Positions 52,601 through 59,412 of a stretch of DNA of 64,000 bases are shown piece after piece (position 1 is the stretch's first letter; every line of letters starts with the position of its first letter). The DNA is taken from the NCBI RefSeq assembly GCF_900129445.1, contig NZ_FQVT01000001.1, forward strand, positions 496,001-560,000, given 5' to 3'. The notes under the pieces were generated by a model. The model had not been told where the DNA came from and searched no databases. It saw only the letters and a program-made list of their open reading frames with translations. Position numbers and translations under genes: made by a program. Source of the DNA: Salegentibacter echinorum (GTDB taxonomy: Bacteria; Bacteroidota; Bacteroidia; Flavobacteriales; Flavobacteriaceae).

Positions 52601-53388
52601 GTAGCAGCACCGTTAAAAGGTTCTACCGTGGTTGGGAAGTTATGTGTTTCAGCCTTTAGGGATATTACAGATTCAAAATCTTTGTTTTCATAATATTCTG
52701 GTACATCTGGTAATTTTGGAGCAAATTGTTGTACCCGGGGACCGTTAATAAAAGCTACATTATCTTTATAAGCAGAAACAATCTCATTTGGGTTTACTTC
52801 TGAAGTTTTTCTTATAAGTTTAAATAAAGAATCTTTTTTCTCTTTCCCATCTATCACAAAAGTACCGTTAAAGATCTTATGCCGACAATGCTCTGAGTTT
52901 ACTTGAGAGAATCCAAAAACTTCAGAATCGGTAAGCTTTCTGCCCAAATTTTCGGCGAGTTTCTCAAGGTAGGTTACCTCTTCAGCATTAAGTGCTAAAC
53001 CTTCTTTTTGGTTGTAAGCTTCAATATCATCAATCTCAATAATTGGATCTGGTTTAATGGGCGTATCAAAAATATCCTGTTTTAAACCGTCGTACTTTTG
53101 TGAAAGCATGGGGTCAAAATCGTGAAAATTTTCATCAACTCTTAGAAACTCTTCAATTCTAGGAATTCCTTTAATGCTCATGTTTTGTGTGATTTCTACC
53201 GCATTGGTACTCCAGGGAGTGACCATAGCGGCACGCGGACCAACAAAAAAATCTGCCAATGCAGATTTATCTATTTGTTGGGTGTTTCCAAAAAGCCAGT
53301 TTAATTTAGTGATATCTTGAGCCGTAAGGTTAGTGTGCGTTTCTACCACAAAAACCTTGGTGGCCTGGTCTCCAAAGAAAAGGATCAT
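49693..53388 (-). CDS. purL: Phosphoribosylformylglycinamidine synthase (large single-chain form)
   Basis: Fourth step of purine synthesis: converts FGAR to FGAM using ATP and glutamine. It is 1231 residues, the single-chain form with synthetase core and C-terminal glutaminase, as in Proteobacteria. Markers are NSEHCRHKIFNG (about 174-185), VSIHDHGAGGHLNCLSEL, PVGKDSLSMK-type PTGKDSLSMK, and the glutaminase with nucleophile Cys in LGVCNGCQLFIELG and the His-Glu pair near the C-terminus (PHLERSTFPWNW). It is a monocistronic gene. Confidence 0.97.
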   Translation of the reverse strand: MILFFGDQATKVFVVETHTNLTAQDITKLNWLFGNTQQIDKSALADFFVGPRAAMVTPWSTNAVEITQNMSIKGIPRIEEFLRVDENFHDFDPMLSQKYDGLKQDIFDTPIKPDPIIEIDDIEAYNQKEGLALNAEEVTYLEKLAENLGRKLTDSEVFGFSQVNSEHCRHKIFNGTFVIDGKEKKDSLFKLIRKTSEVNPNEIVSAYKDNVAFINGPRVQQFAPKLPDVPEYYENKDFESVISLKAETHNFPTTVEPFNGAATGSGGEIRDRLAGGKGSLPLAGTAVYMTSYSRLEEDRNWEKKMNERDWLYQTPMDILIKASNGASDFGNKFGQPLIAGSVLTFEHREHDRTLGYDKSIMLAGGIGYGKAKHAQKDIPQKDDKIVILGGENYRIGMGGAAVSSADTGEFGSGIELNAIQRANPEMQKRAANAVRGMVESEDNPIVSIHDHGAGGHLNCLSELVEETGGKVDLDELPVGDHTLSAKELIGNESQERMGLVINGKNFKILEKVSRRERTPIYEVGIVTGDNRFTIKGEKSGEKPMDLELSDMFGSSPKTIMKDTTVNRSYEDVVYSSENIKDYLEQVLQLEAVACKDWLTNKVDRCVTGRVATQQTTGPLQLPLNNCGVMALDYNGKEGVATAIGHSPVSALVDPVAGSKNSIGEALSNIIWAPLEKGLKSVSLSANWMWPCNNEGEDARLYEAVKGVSDFAISLGINVPTGKDSLSMKQRYKDGEVLSPGTVIISAAGHCDDITKTVEPVLQKNGGDIYYINLSQDNFKLGGSSFAQILNKVGKDVPTIKDDKKFADAFYNIQGLIKQDLILAGHDVASGGLITTLLEMCFADNNLGAEFDLSGLNEKDSLKLLFNENCGIVFQAKDELAEKVLRDNNIEFFKIGRVVEGNELKISNGKEKLNFNVAELRDVWYKTSFLLDQKQSGLDKATERFNNYKKQPLEFNFPKNFTGELPVTSSAVEKSSGKRIKAAIIREKGSNSEREMARAMHLAGFDVKDVHMTDLTSGRETLEDIHFIAAVGGFSNSDVLGSAKGWAGAFLYNHKAKRALDNFFKREDTLSLGVCNGCQLFIELGLINPDHEKKPKMLHNASHKFECNFTSVEIKENKSVMLGSLSGSKLGIWAAHGEGKFSLPYQKEHYNIVGEYGYEGYPANPNGSNFNTAMLTDNTGRHLVMMPHLERSTFPWNWAYYPKDRKDDKVSPWLEAFVNARKWLEERENRKF

Positions 53389-53419
53389 ACTATGTGATTT
53401 TGTGTTGTTTGAGAAAATA

Positions 53420-53427
53420 CAAATTTA
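53420..53427 (-). promoter_or_regulatory. Possible -7 box for purL
   Basis: On the minus strand TAAATTTG matches TAnnTTTG 32 bp before the purL ATG. No good -33 TTG was seen upstream, so the call is weak. Confidence 0.25.
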
Positions 53428-53522
53428 GGTTTTTTATAGAGAATAATTTAGAAATATTATCGAAGAAAATCTCATTTGAAAGCTAGCCGACTATTAAGGA
53501 ACTTTAGAATATGAGTAGGGGA

Positions 53523-54098
53523 TCAATAATTCCCTAATCCTTCAAAATTGTCCAATTCAAATGCTTCCCAATGAGTCGGGGTGTAGGTAGAAGCAGGTTC
53601 GGTTTGGTTTTTCTTTCTTCTTAAACCGATATCTTTTGCGAAATCTTCAGCATTATCAAATTTACCAATAATATCAATTAATTTTCCATCTTTAAAAAGT
53701 CCAACGGGATCATTACCGTTAAAGTCTAAAGGCGCACCTGCTTTTAATTGATCGGCTTTCTCAATAAGTTCGGTAATAGTAGCAGATTCATTTGTAATAA
53801 CAATTACTTGTTTATATGCTAATTCTCCCAAAAGCTTTTCTTCTCCCATCCAATCTCCGCTGCCGTTTGTTTGCTTTTTAATACTATAATTTTCAGCTTC
53901 AAGATCAATATTTTTTCCGGTAAGATTTACTATTTCCAAAGCTTTATTGAAAGAAGATCCTTCTATGTATTCTGAAAAGAAAATTTCATTAGAAAAGTCA
54001 ACAGATTCTGGTTCTTCGGTTTCCTGCGCAATGTCGTCGTTGGAACAGGAAAGAAAAATAAGGAAAATTCCAGAAATAAAAAGATGACTGACTTTCAT
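53523..54098 (-). CDS. Lipoprotein with lamin-tail-like (LTD) domain
   Basis: A 191-residue exported lipoprotein: signal with lipobox Cys18 (FLIFLSC), then an acidic linker. The segment FFSEYIEGSSFNKALEIVNLTGKNIDL (about 43-69) is the hallmark start of bacterial LTD domains, which are beta-sandwich modules often joined to nucleases or other secreted enzymes. Here the domain stands alone, ending with THWEAFELDNFEGLG. A function is not known; a nucleic-acid or surface-binding role is only suggested by the family. Confidence 0.8.
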   Translation of the reverse strand: MKVSHLFISGIFLIFLSCSNDDIAQETEEPESVDFSNEIFFSEYIEGSSFNKALEIVNLTGKNIDLEAENYSIKKQTNGSGDWMGEEKLLGELAYKQVIVITNESATITELIEKADQLKAGAPLDFNGNDPVGLFKDGKLIDIIGKFDNAEDFAKDIGLRRKKNQTEPASTYTPTHWEAFELDNFEGLGNY

Positions 54099-54230
54099 TT
54101 GGGAAATATTTCAAGTAAAATACTTTAATTCTACTGAAATATTTTCCTTTAGAATTATTGGGTAAAATCCCTTAGCCATGTCGAGTAAGCAGTCGCAGTA
54201 ATTAGGGGCGAGTCGTTTTAATAACACATA

Positions 54231-54336
54231 AGAGATTGCCGCGCTCCTTCGTCGCTCGCAATGAAATCGCGAACCCTATCACCACAAAGAATAATCAAAG
54301 AAAGATATCGCCACGCTCTGCGTCCTCGCGATATGA
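54231..54336. repeat. Two copies of a GAGATTGCCGCGCTC-type repeat
   Basis: Within the 283-bp spacer between the LTD lipoprotein and RsmB genes lie AGAGATTGCCGCGCTC...CGCTCGCAATGA (54231-54264) and AGATATCGCCACGCTC...CCTCGCGATATGA (54303-54336), two imperfect relatives with terminal complementarity. A third copy is at 59066-59100. The sequence AGCAGTCGCAGT at 54188-54199 belongs to another dispersed repeat. Confidence 0.6.
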
Positions 54337-54381
54337 TTACCCGAATACCCCAACTGATTTCTCACAACCCACAACCCACAA

Positions 54382-55596
54382 CTAAGAATCTTTCTCCAAC
54401 AATGCCATATAAAATCCGTCGTAACCGGTTTCTGAAGAAAGGATGGTTTTATCTTTTGAAAGCTTAAAGTCTTTTCCGTTTTCTGAATTTAAAAAGCGAT
54501 CTACCTGTTCTTTATTTTCTGATGGTAGAACAGAACAGGTGGCATATACCATTTTTCCGCCAGGTTTTAAAATTCTGGAATATTTTTCAAGAATCTCAAA
54601 TTGGGTATTTCTAAGACTTTCTAAAAATTCGGGCTGAAGTTTCCATTTTGCATCTGGATTACGACTTAGCACTCCGAGTCCGCTACAAGGTGCATCGATT
54701 AAAACCCTATCTGCAGTGCCATAGAGCTTTTTAATTACTTTGGTCGAATCTATAGTTCGTGGATCTATATTATGCGCACCGGCACGCCTGGCGCGACGTT
54801 TAAGTTCTTTGAGCTTGTTACCATAAATATCAGTAGCTATTATCTGGCCTTTATTTTGCATTAAAGCCGCCAGGTGTAGCGTTTTCCCGCCGGCACCGGC
54901 ACAGGTATCCACAACACGCATTCCCGGTTCTACTTCTAGAAAATGCGCTACGAGTTGGGAAGAAGCATCCTGTACTTCAAAGAAGCCGTTTTTAAAAGCT
55001 TCTGTTCTAAAAATATTACTGCGCTCTACTAATTCTAAAGCTTCAGGGTAATTTTTAATACGTTTGGTCTCAATCTCCTCTTTTTGCAATTTTTGTTGTA
55101 ATTCGGCAACGGAGATTTTAAGGGTATTTGCTCTAATAACCACCGGAGCCTGCTTGTTTAAGGCAGCAATTTCCTTTTCCCACAATTGCTCCCCAAGCTC
55201 TTTTTTGCCTTTTTCATCTAGCCAATCTGGAATTGATTCCCTATATTTTCTAATCTTGCTTAGGCTATCAAACTTTCCCTTAATTCGTCGTGTGGGCGTA
55301 TTTTCAAATTGTGGCCAATCTGGTAGTTTAATGCCGCGCAAAGTTGCCCAAACCGTAAATAGACGAAATAAGTTCTCACGGGAAAACGGTTCTTTAACTT
55401 CGGCAATTTCAGCATAAAGCCTTTTCCACCTCACGATATCATAGGTGGTTTCAGCAATAAAACTGCGATCCCGTGCTCCCCAGCGTTTATCCCGTTTTAG
55501 TGTTTTTTCAATCACTTTATCGGCATAAGCCCCTTCATTAAAGATTTCGGCAAGAGCATCAGCGGTGGCAAAGACCAGGTTCCTGTGTAAACGCAT
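54382..55596 (-). CDS. RsmB/NOP-family RNA (cytosine-5) methyltransferase
   Basis: Probable 16S rRNA m5C methyltransferase. It is 404 residues with an N-terminal NusB-like RNA-binding region (about 1-130) and a SAM-binding Rossmann domain: DTCAGAGGKTLHLAAL, then VLIDAPCSGLGVLSRNPD with the motif IV cysteine, and YATCSVLPSEN with the motif VI catalytic cysteine. The length and domain order fit RsmB, although Flavobacteria annotate several RsmB/NOP paralogues, so exact target is uncertain. Confidence 0.92.
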   Translation of the reverse strand: MRLHRNLVFATADALAEIFNEGAYADKVIEKTLKRDKRWGARDRSFIAETTYDIVRWKRLYAEIAEVKEPFSRENLFRLFTVWATLRGIKLPDWPQFENTPTRRIKGKFDSLSKIRKYRESIPDWLDEKGKKELGEQLWEKEIAALNKQAPVVIRANTLKISVAELQQKLQKEEIETKRIKNYPEALELVERSNIFRTEAFKNGFFEVQDASSQLVAHFLEVEPGMRVVDTCAGAGGKTLHLAALMQNKGQIIATDIYGNKLKELKRRARRAGAHNIDPRTIDSTKVIKKLYGTADRVLIDAPCSGLGVLSRNPDAKWKLQPEFLESLRNTQFEILEKYSRILKPGGKMVYATCSVLPSENKEQVDRFLNSENGKDFKLSKDKTILSSETGYDGFYMALLEKDS

Positions 55597-55856
55597 AACT
55601 AAATTTTAAGGGCGCAAAGGTACATTTTTTTGCCCGATAATTGATTTTTTAAATGCCGTGAGAAGCTTTTTGAAATTGAACGAACCATTTTCCTGATTTT
55701 TTTGGAGTAGGAAAACGTCTAAATTACGGTTTTTAAGTAGGACTTTTTAAATACAGGCTATTCCGTCAAAAATCCTTCGGAAAAAATTATCTTTGGCCTG
55801 GTGTATTGATATTGTATCACGTTACATCGAATTCTGTTTAACCAAAACTTATCTTG

Positions 55857-56918
55857 ATGAAGAAGTTATTTTTGTTGTGCCTTCTGGCTGTTTTTTCCTG
55901 TAAATCTGATACTAAATCTAAAGAGGAAATTAGTAAAACCACGCCTAAAGATTTTACTGAAGTTGAAATCCAGGAGATTTTCACCAATGACTCTTTGAGT
56001 ATTAGGGCTATTGAAATTATTGGAGAAAATATAGCTTTTGCAGCCAATAAAGGCAGTTTTGGTATGTATAATAGTCAGTCGAAAAAATGGCTCACCAATA
56101 CTCAAAAATATGACAGCCTAACTCCAGAATTTCGTGCAGTGGCAGCGACCGAAAATGATTTTTTTATGTTGAGTGTTGGCAGTCCGGCATTGCTTTATAA
56201 AACCGGGGATTCTGGAAACATGGAATTGGTTTATAAAGAGAAACACGAAAAAGCGTTTTATGACGCTATGGCTTTTTGGAATGACAGCGAAGGAATGGCT
56301 ATGGGCGACCCTACCGATACCTGTATCTCTATAATTATTACCCGGGATGGCGGAAATACCTGGAAAAAATTAAGCTGTGAGAATTTACCTAAAATTAAAG
56401 ATGGCGAGGCCGCATTTGCTGCCAGTGATTCTAATATTACTATAAACGGCGACAACACCTGGATCTTAACCGGAGGAAAAACTTCCAGAGTATATTTTTC
56501 TCCCGATAAGGGAAAATCGTGGGAAGTCTTTGATACCCCTTTAATTGATGGTAAAGCTACTACCGGTGGTTATAGTATGGATTTTTACGATGAGCAAAAA
56601 GGAATAATTGTGGGTGGTGACTATACCAATCCCAGCGGAAAATTGGCAAATAAAGCTATATCTAAAGATGGTGGGAAAACCTGGAACCTCATTGCAGAAG
56701 GGGAGGAGCCGGGTTATAAAAGTAGCGTAAACTTTGTTCCGGGTAGTAAAGCTAAGCATATTATCGCTACTGGATTTAACGGTATTTCCTATTCTAAGAA
56801 CAGCGGTAGATCCTGGGAACAATTATCTGATGAAGGTTTTTATACCTTAAAATTTAAAAATGATTCTGTGGCTTATGCCGCAGGTAAGGGGAGAATTGCT
56901 AAGCTGCTGTTTAAATAA
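55857..56918 (+). CDS. YCF48/BNR-repeat lipoprotein (beta-propeller)
   Basis: A 353-residue lipoprotein (MKKLFLLCLLAVFSC; lipobox Cys15; I use the ATG at 55857, since 55854 would be a TTG). The mature part carries repeated Asp-box-like turns: RDGGNTWKKL, SPDKGKSWEVF, SKDGGKTWNLI and SKNSGRSWEQL at about 80-residue spacing, the pattern of a YCF48/BNR propeller. Such proteins are often called photosystem or oxidoreductase related by similarity; no enzymatic motif is visible, so I call the fold, not the function. Confidence 0.87.
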   Translation: MKKLFLLCLLAVFSCKSDTKSKEEISKTTPKDFTEVEIQEIFTNDSLSIRAIEIIGENIAFAANKGSFGMYNSQSKKWLTNTQKYDSLTPEFRAVAATENDFFMLSVGSPALLYKTGDSGNMELVYKEKHEKAFYDAMAFWNDSEGMAMGDPTDTCISIIITRDGGNTWKKLSCENLPKIKDGEAAFAASDSNITINGDNTWILTGGKTSRVYFSPDKGKSWEVFDTPLIDGKATTGGYSMDFYDEQKGIIVGGDYTNPSGKLANKAISKDGGKTWNLIAEGEEPGYKSSVNFVPGSKAKHIIATGFNGISYSKNSGRSWEQLSDEGFYTLKFKNDSVAYAAGKGRIAKLLFK

Positions 56919-56979
56919 ATAGAAGTTGAGGTGTAAGCTACCCTGGAACATTTAAATCACGATTATCGATTAAAAAAGA

Positions 56980-57010
56980 ATCCCGGAGGTTTTTTACAAA
57001 CGACCGGGAT
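56980..57010 (-). terminator. Terminator of the second ECF sigma operon
   Basis: ATCCCGG (56980-56986) pairs with CCGGGAT (57004-57010); on the minus strand a TCTTTTTT run follows. It is 56 bp past the last gene of the sigma operon. Confidence 0.65.
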
Positions 57011-57065
57011 ACTTACTAACTAACCAAAAAAACTAATCATGAAAAATTAATCATTATTTGCGATT

Positions 57066-57527
57066 TTATTCCTCGCGTTTTTGTTCTTTTCTTTCTCTTT
57101 CTTTTCGCGCCCTGTATTCTTTAATTAACTTCTTGTGAAACTCCCCTTCCAGTTTCTGTAGTTTTATAATTTCCTGTGCAGACATTATTTCCCTAAGATC
57201 CTTAAAAAGCTGCTTTTTTAAAATATAATCTTCTTTTTCTATATTTACATACTCTTCCAACATTTCATTGGCATCTCCTTCTGTGATGCATTCCAGGTTT
57301 GGCAGGTCTCTATGTTCGCGTTTCCTTAAGTCTCGCTGCTTAGCTTCATATTCATTATAAATAGGCCAAAATTTTTGCGCACCTTCTTTGCTCAAACTCA
57401 TTTCTTGTGTAAGAAATGCTGTTTTTAATTCTTTAATTTTTTCGCGGTAATCTTCCTTGCCTTGATCTTGTGCCTGCATGGAAAACAGTCCAATGCAAAT
57501 AGCTAATGTGGCTAATACGTTTTTCAT
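57066..57527 (-). CDS. Periplasmic helical protein of ECF sigma operon
   Basis: A 153-residue secreted protein (signal peptide MKNVLATLAICIGLFSMQA) that is highly charged and predicted all-helical, with an arginine/glutamate-rich C-terminus. It resembles Spy/CpxP-like periplasmic stress proteins in size and helical repeats (LKTAFLTQEMSLSKEGAQKFWPIY), but I did not find the exact LTxxQ motif. Position at the end of a sigma/anti-sigma operon, 1 bp after the anti-sigma gene, suggests a sensor or chaperone role. Confidence 0.78.
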   Translation of the reverse strand: MKNVLATLAICIGLFSMQAQDQGKEDYREKIKELKTAFLTQEMSLSKEGAQKFWPIYNEYEAKQRDLRKREHRDLPNLECITEGDANEMLEEYVNIEKEDYILKKQLFKDLREIMSAQEIIKLQKLEGEFHKKLIKEYRARKERERKEQKREE

Positions 57528-57528
57528 G

Positions 57529-58053
57529 TTATTTATCTTCTAAAATATAAATGGGATCTTCCATATTCTCATCCAGGTAATCTACCATCGCATTAGTATT
57601 TAGATCATTTAAATCTGAATCATCCACAATGTATCCTTCAGAAAAAAGATAATTGGAGATTTCAGAAGTGGAAAAATCAATATTATTATTATCAATATAA
57701 TCCTCCATCACAGAGAGCTGCACATTGTCCCAGTTAGTGTCGGTTTTGGGATTCAGATAAAAAGTACTGGCCAGGGCAAGCACAATTGCAGCAATACTGG
57801 CTGCATATAAAAGAACTTCTTTATTGAATAAAACCCTAACTTTTGGTTTTTTATGCCTGGCTACATCTTCCAATAACTCGTGCTCGAAATCTTCAAAATA
57901 AGATTTTGGAGTTACAAAGCCTGCGGTTTTTTGTCCTTCAAGCGTCTCCGTTAAGCTAAGTGTATTGCATACTTCCTGCTCCAAATCTTCAAAATAGTTT
58001 GGAGGAGTTTTAAAACCCGAAGGCTGTTTATATGCTGTTTTCTTTGCTTTCAT
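57529..58053 (-). CDS. Probable anti-sigma factor (single-pass membrane protein)
   Basis: A 174-residue protein with a cytoplasmic N-terminus carrying two similar segments, FKTPPNYFEDLEQEV and FVTPKSYFEDFEHEL, then one membrane helix (about 74-92; VLLYAASIAAIVLALASTFY), then a short acidic extracytoplasmic part. It sits between an ECF sigma gene and a periplasmic protein gene on one strand, so the anti-sigma assignment rests on context and topology; I do not recognise a standard anti-sigma domain. Confidence 0.72.
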   Translation of the reverse strand: MKAKKTAYKQPSGFKTPPNYFEDLEQEVCNTLSLTETLEGQKTAGFVTPKSYFEDFEHELLEDVARHKKPKVRVLFNKEVLLYAASIAAIVLALASTFYLNPKTDTNWDNVQLSVMEDYIDNNNIDFSTSEISNYLFSEGYIVDDSDLNDLNTNAMVDYLDENMEDPIYILEDK

Positions 58054-58085
58054 TTGATATTATGACTATAAAAATCAATAATGGT

Positions 58086-58631
58086 TTAATGCGATTTTAT
58101 AAATTCCTCTATTTTTTTGGATGCGTGATGATAAGAAGCTTTTAAAGCACCTTCACTTGTTTGCAAAATTTCAGCCATTTCCCGGTATTTTAATTCCTGA
58201 AAATATTTCATATTAAAAACCTGTTGTTGTTTCGCGGGCAAACTGGCAATAGCTTTTTGAAGCTTTAATTGGATTTCATCCCCTTCAAAATAAACATCAC
58301 TTTCTAAATTAGTAATAAGTCGCTGCTGAAGATCTTCGGAAGATATTTGTAATTGTTTGGCTTTTTTATTTAAAAAATTTATGGCTTCATTGGTCGCAAT
58401 TCTATACATCCACGAGTATAATTTGCTGTCTCCCTTAAATTTTTTAATGTTTTTAAAAACTTTAATAAAAGTATTTTGTAAAACATCATGGGCGTCTTCA
58501 TGGTTTTTCACCATGTTCCTAATGTGCCAGTACAAACGCTCTTTATATAAAGAAACCACTTCTTTAAATGCGACAGAAGAAGTTTCTTCGTTTTGTAAAC
58601 GTTGAATAAGTTGATTTTCGGACGGTTCCAA
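58086..58631 (-). CDS. ECF RNA polymerase sigma factor
   Basis: 181 residues with sigma-2 (about 22-90; NHEDAHDVLQNTFIKVFKN and SWMYRIATNEAINFL) and sigma-4 (about 122-175; LPAKQQQVFNMKYFQELKYREMAEILQTSEGALKASYHHA). First gene of a three-gene operon with the putative membrane anti-sigma and periplasmic proteins. The target regulon is unknown; many such units respond to envelope stress. Confidence 0.94.
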   Translation of the reverse strand: MEPSENQLIQRLQNEETSSVAFKEVVSLYKERLYWHIRNMVKNHEDAHDVLQNTFIKVFKNIKKFKGDSKLYSWMYRIATNEAINFLNKKAKQLQISSEDLQQRLITNLESDVYFEGDEIQLKLQKAIASLPAKQQQVFNMKYFQELKYREMAEILQTSEGALKASYHHASKKIEEFIKSH

Positions 58632-58801
58632 GGGAATGTAAGTTCTAATTTTTAATCAATCCCGATTAACGGAAATCAAAGGTAATTAAAACTTTAATCA
58701 CCATAAAGCAGTAAGATAAAGAATAATACTTCTTAAATAAATGTGAGTAAACGTTATATTATCGATAAAGTGCAAATAAAGCAGATAAAGTGCAATTTTT
58801 C

Positions 58802-58955
58802 TTTGGTTAACCGGTTTATCTGAATTATATTTACCTTGTTAAAATGAATGAATTAAATTTTTGTCTAGAAAAATTTGAATTAAAGCTTTATTCCATCTGC
58901 CCCAAGATGCGAATAATTTTAAGAAAGGATGGAGTTCGCTTCATCCTTTTTTTAT
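58802..58955 (+). ncRNA. Candidate small RNA or small-gene transcript
   Basis: A promoter-like pair, TTTG at 58802-58805 and TATATTTA at 58826-58833 (20-bp spacer; last base differs from TAnnTTTG), is followed about 90 bp later by a strong hairpin AAAGGATG/CATCCTTT (58924-58931 with 58942-58949) and a T-run. No plus-strand gene ends here. The transcript would be about 115 nt. An open frame starts at 58844 but runs through the terminator, so a protein is less likely. It is in the 781-bp spacer 58632-59412. Confidence 0.4.
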
Positions 58956-58963
58956 TTTTTACA

Positions 58964-58998
58964 GTTCAAGGTTCAAGGTTCAAGGTTCAAGGTTCAAG
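58964..58998. repeat. Heptamer array, five GTTCAAG units
   Basis: Five perfect in-phase GTTCAAG copies, starting just after the hairpin at 58924-58949. On the opposite strand the unit is CTTGAAC, related to the CTTAACC phase of the array at 16690-16717, which ends in CTTGAACC. Confidence 0.9.
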
Positions 58999-59003
58999 TA
59001 AAA

Positions 59004-59100
59004 CAGTAGGCAGTCGCAGTGTGCAGTGAGCAGAACTGCTAAGCACTAAACTACCAACAACAACCGAGAGATTGCTGCACTCCTGCGTGGTTCACAATGA
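59004..59100. repeat. Cluster of dispersed repeats (CAGTCGCAGT and GAGATTGC types)
   Basis: CAGTAGGCAGTCGCAGTGTG at 59004-59023 matches copies near 54188 and 31045; GAGAGATTGCTGCACTCC at 59066-59083 is a third relative of the pair at 54231-54336. Further TGCAGT fragments continue to about 59165. No gene in the rest of the spacer to 59412. Confidence 0.5.
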
Positions 59101-59412
59101 AAAGACTGAAGGCCAGTTGACAGGTGCAGTATTCAGTGAGCAGGTGCAGTTTGCAGTAAGGCAGTAAGAAAAATGATGAGATGTGATGATATGATAATGC
59201 GGCTATTTGTAAATTCGGAATCGTAAAAGAATTAATATAGTACAATATCCTTCTTAAAGTTTACAAAATACGAAGCTATTGGTATTAGTAAACACTAACC
59301 AGTCGTAGTGTTTAAACACCAAACAACAAACCAAGTTATCGCTTCAAATTATTTGATTGTCAAACCTTTAACCTGAAATCCAAAACCGACCGAGAACTGA
59401 TAACCGATTTCC

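Noticed and set aside
58844-59029. 61-codon ORF as a real gene
   Set aside because: It runs through a strong terminator and into the GTTCAAG array, so its C-terminal half is repeat-derived; a non-coding or much shorter product is more plausible.
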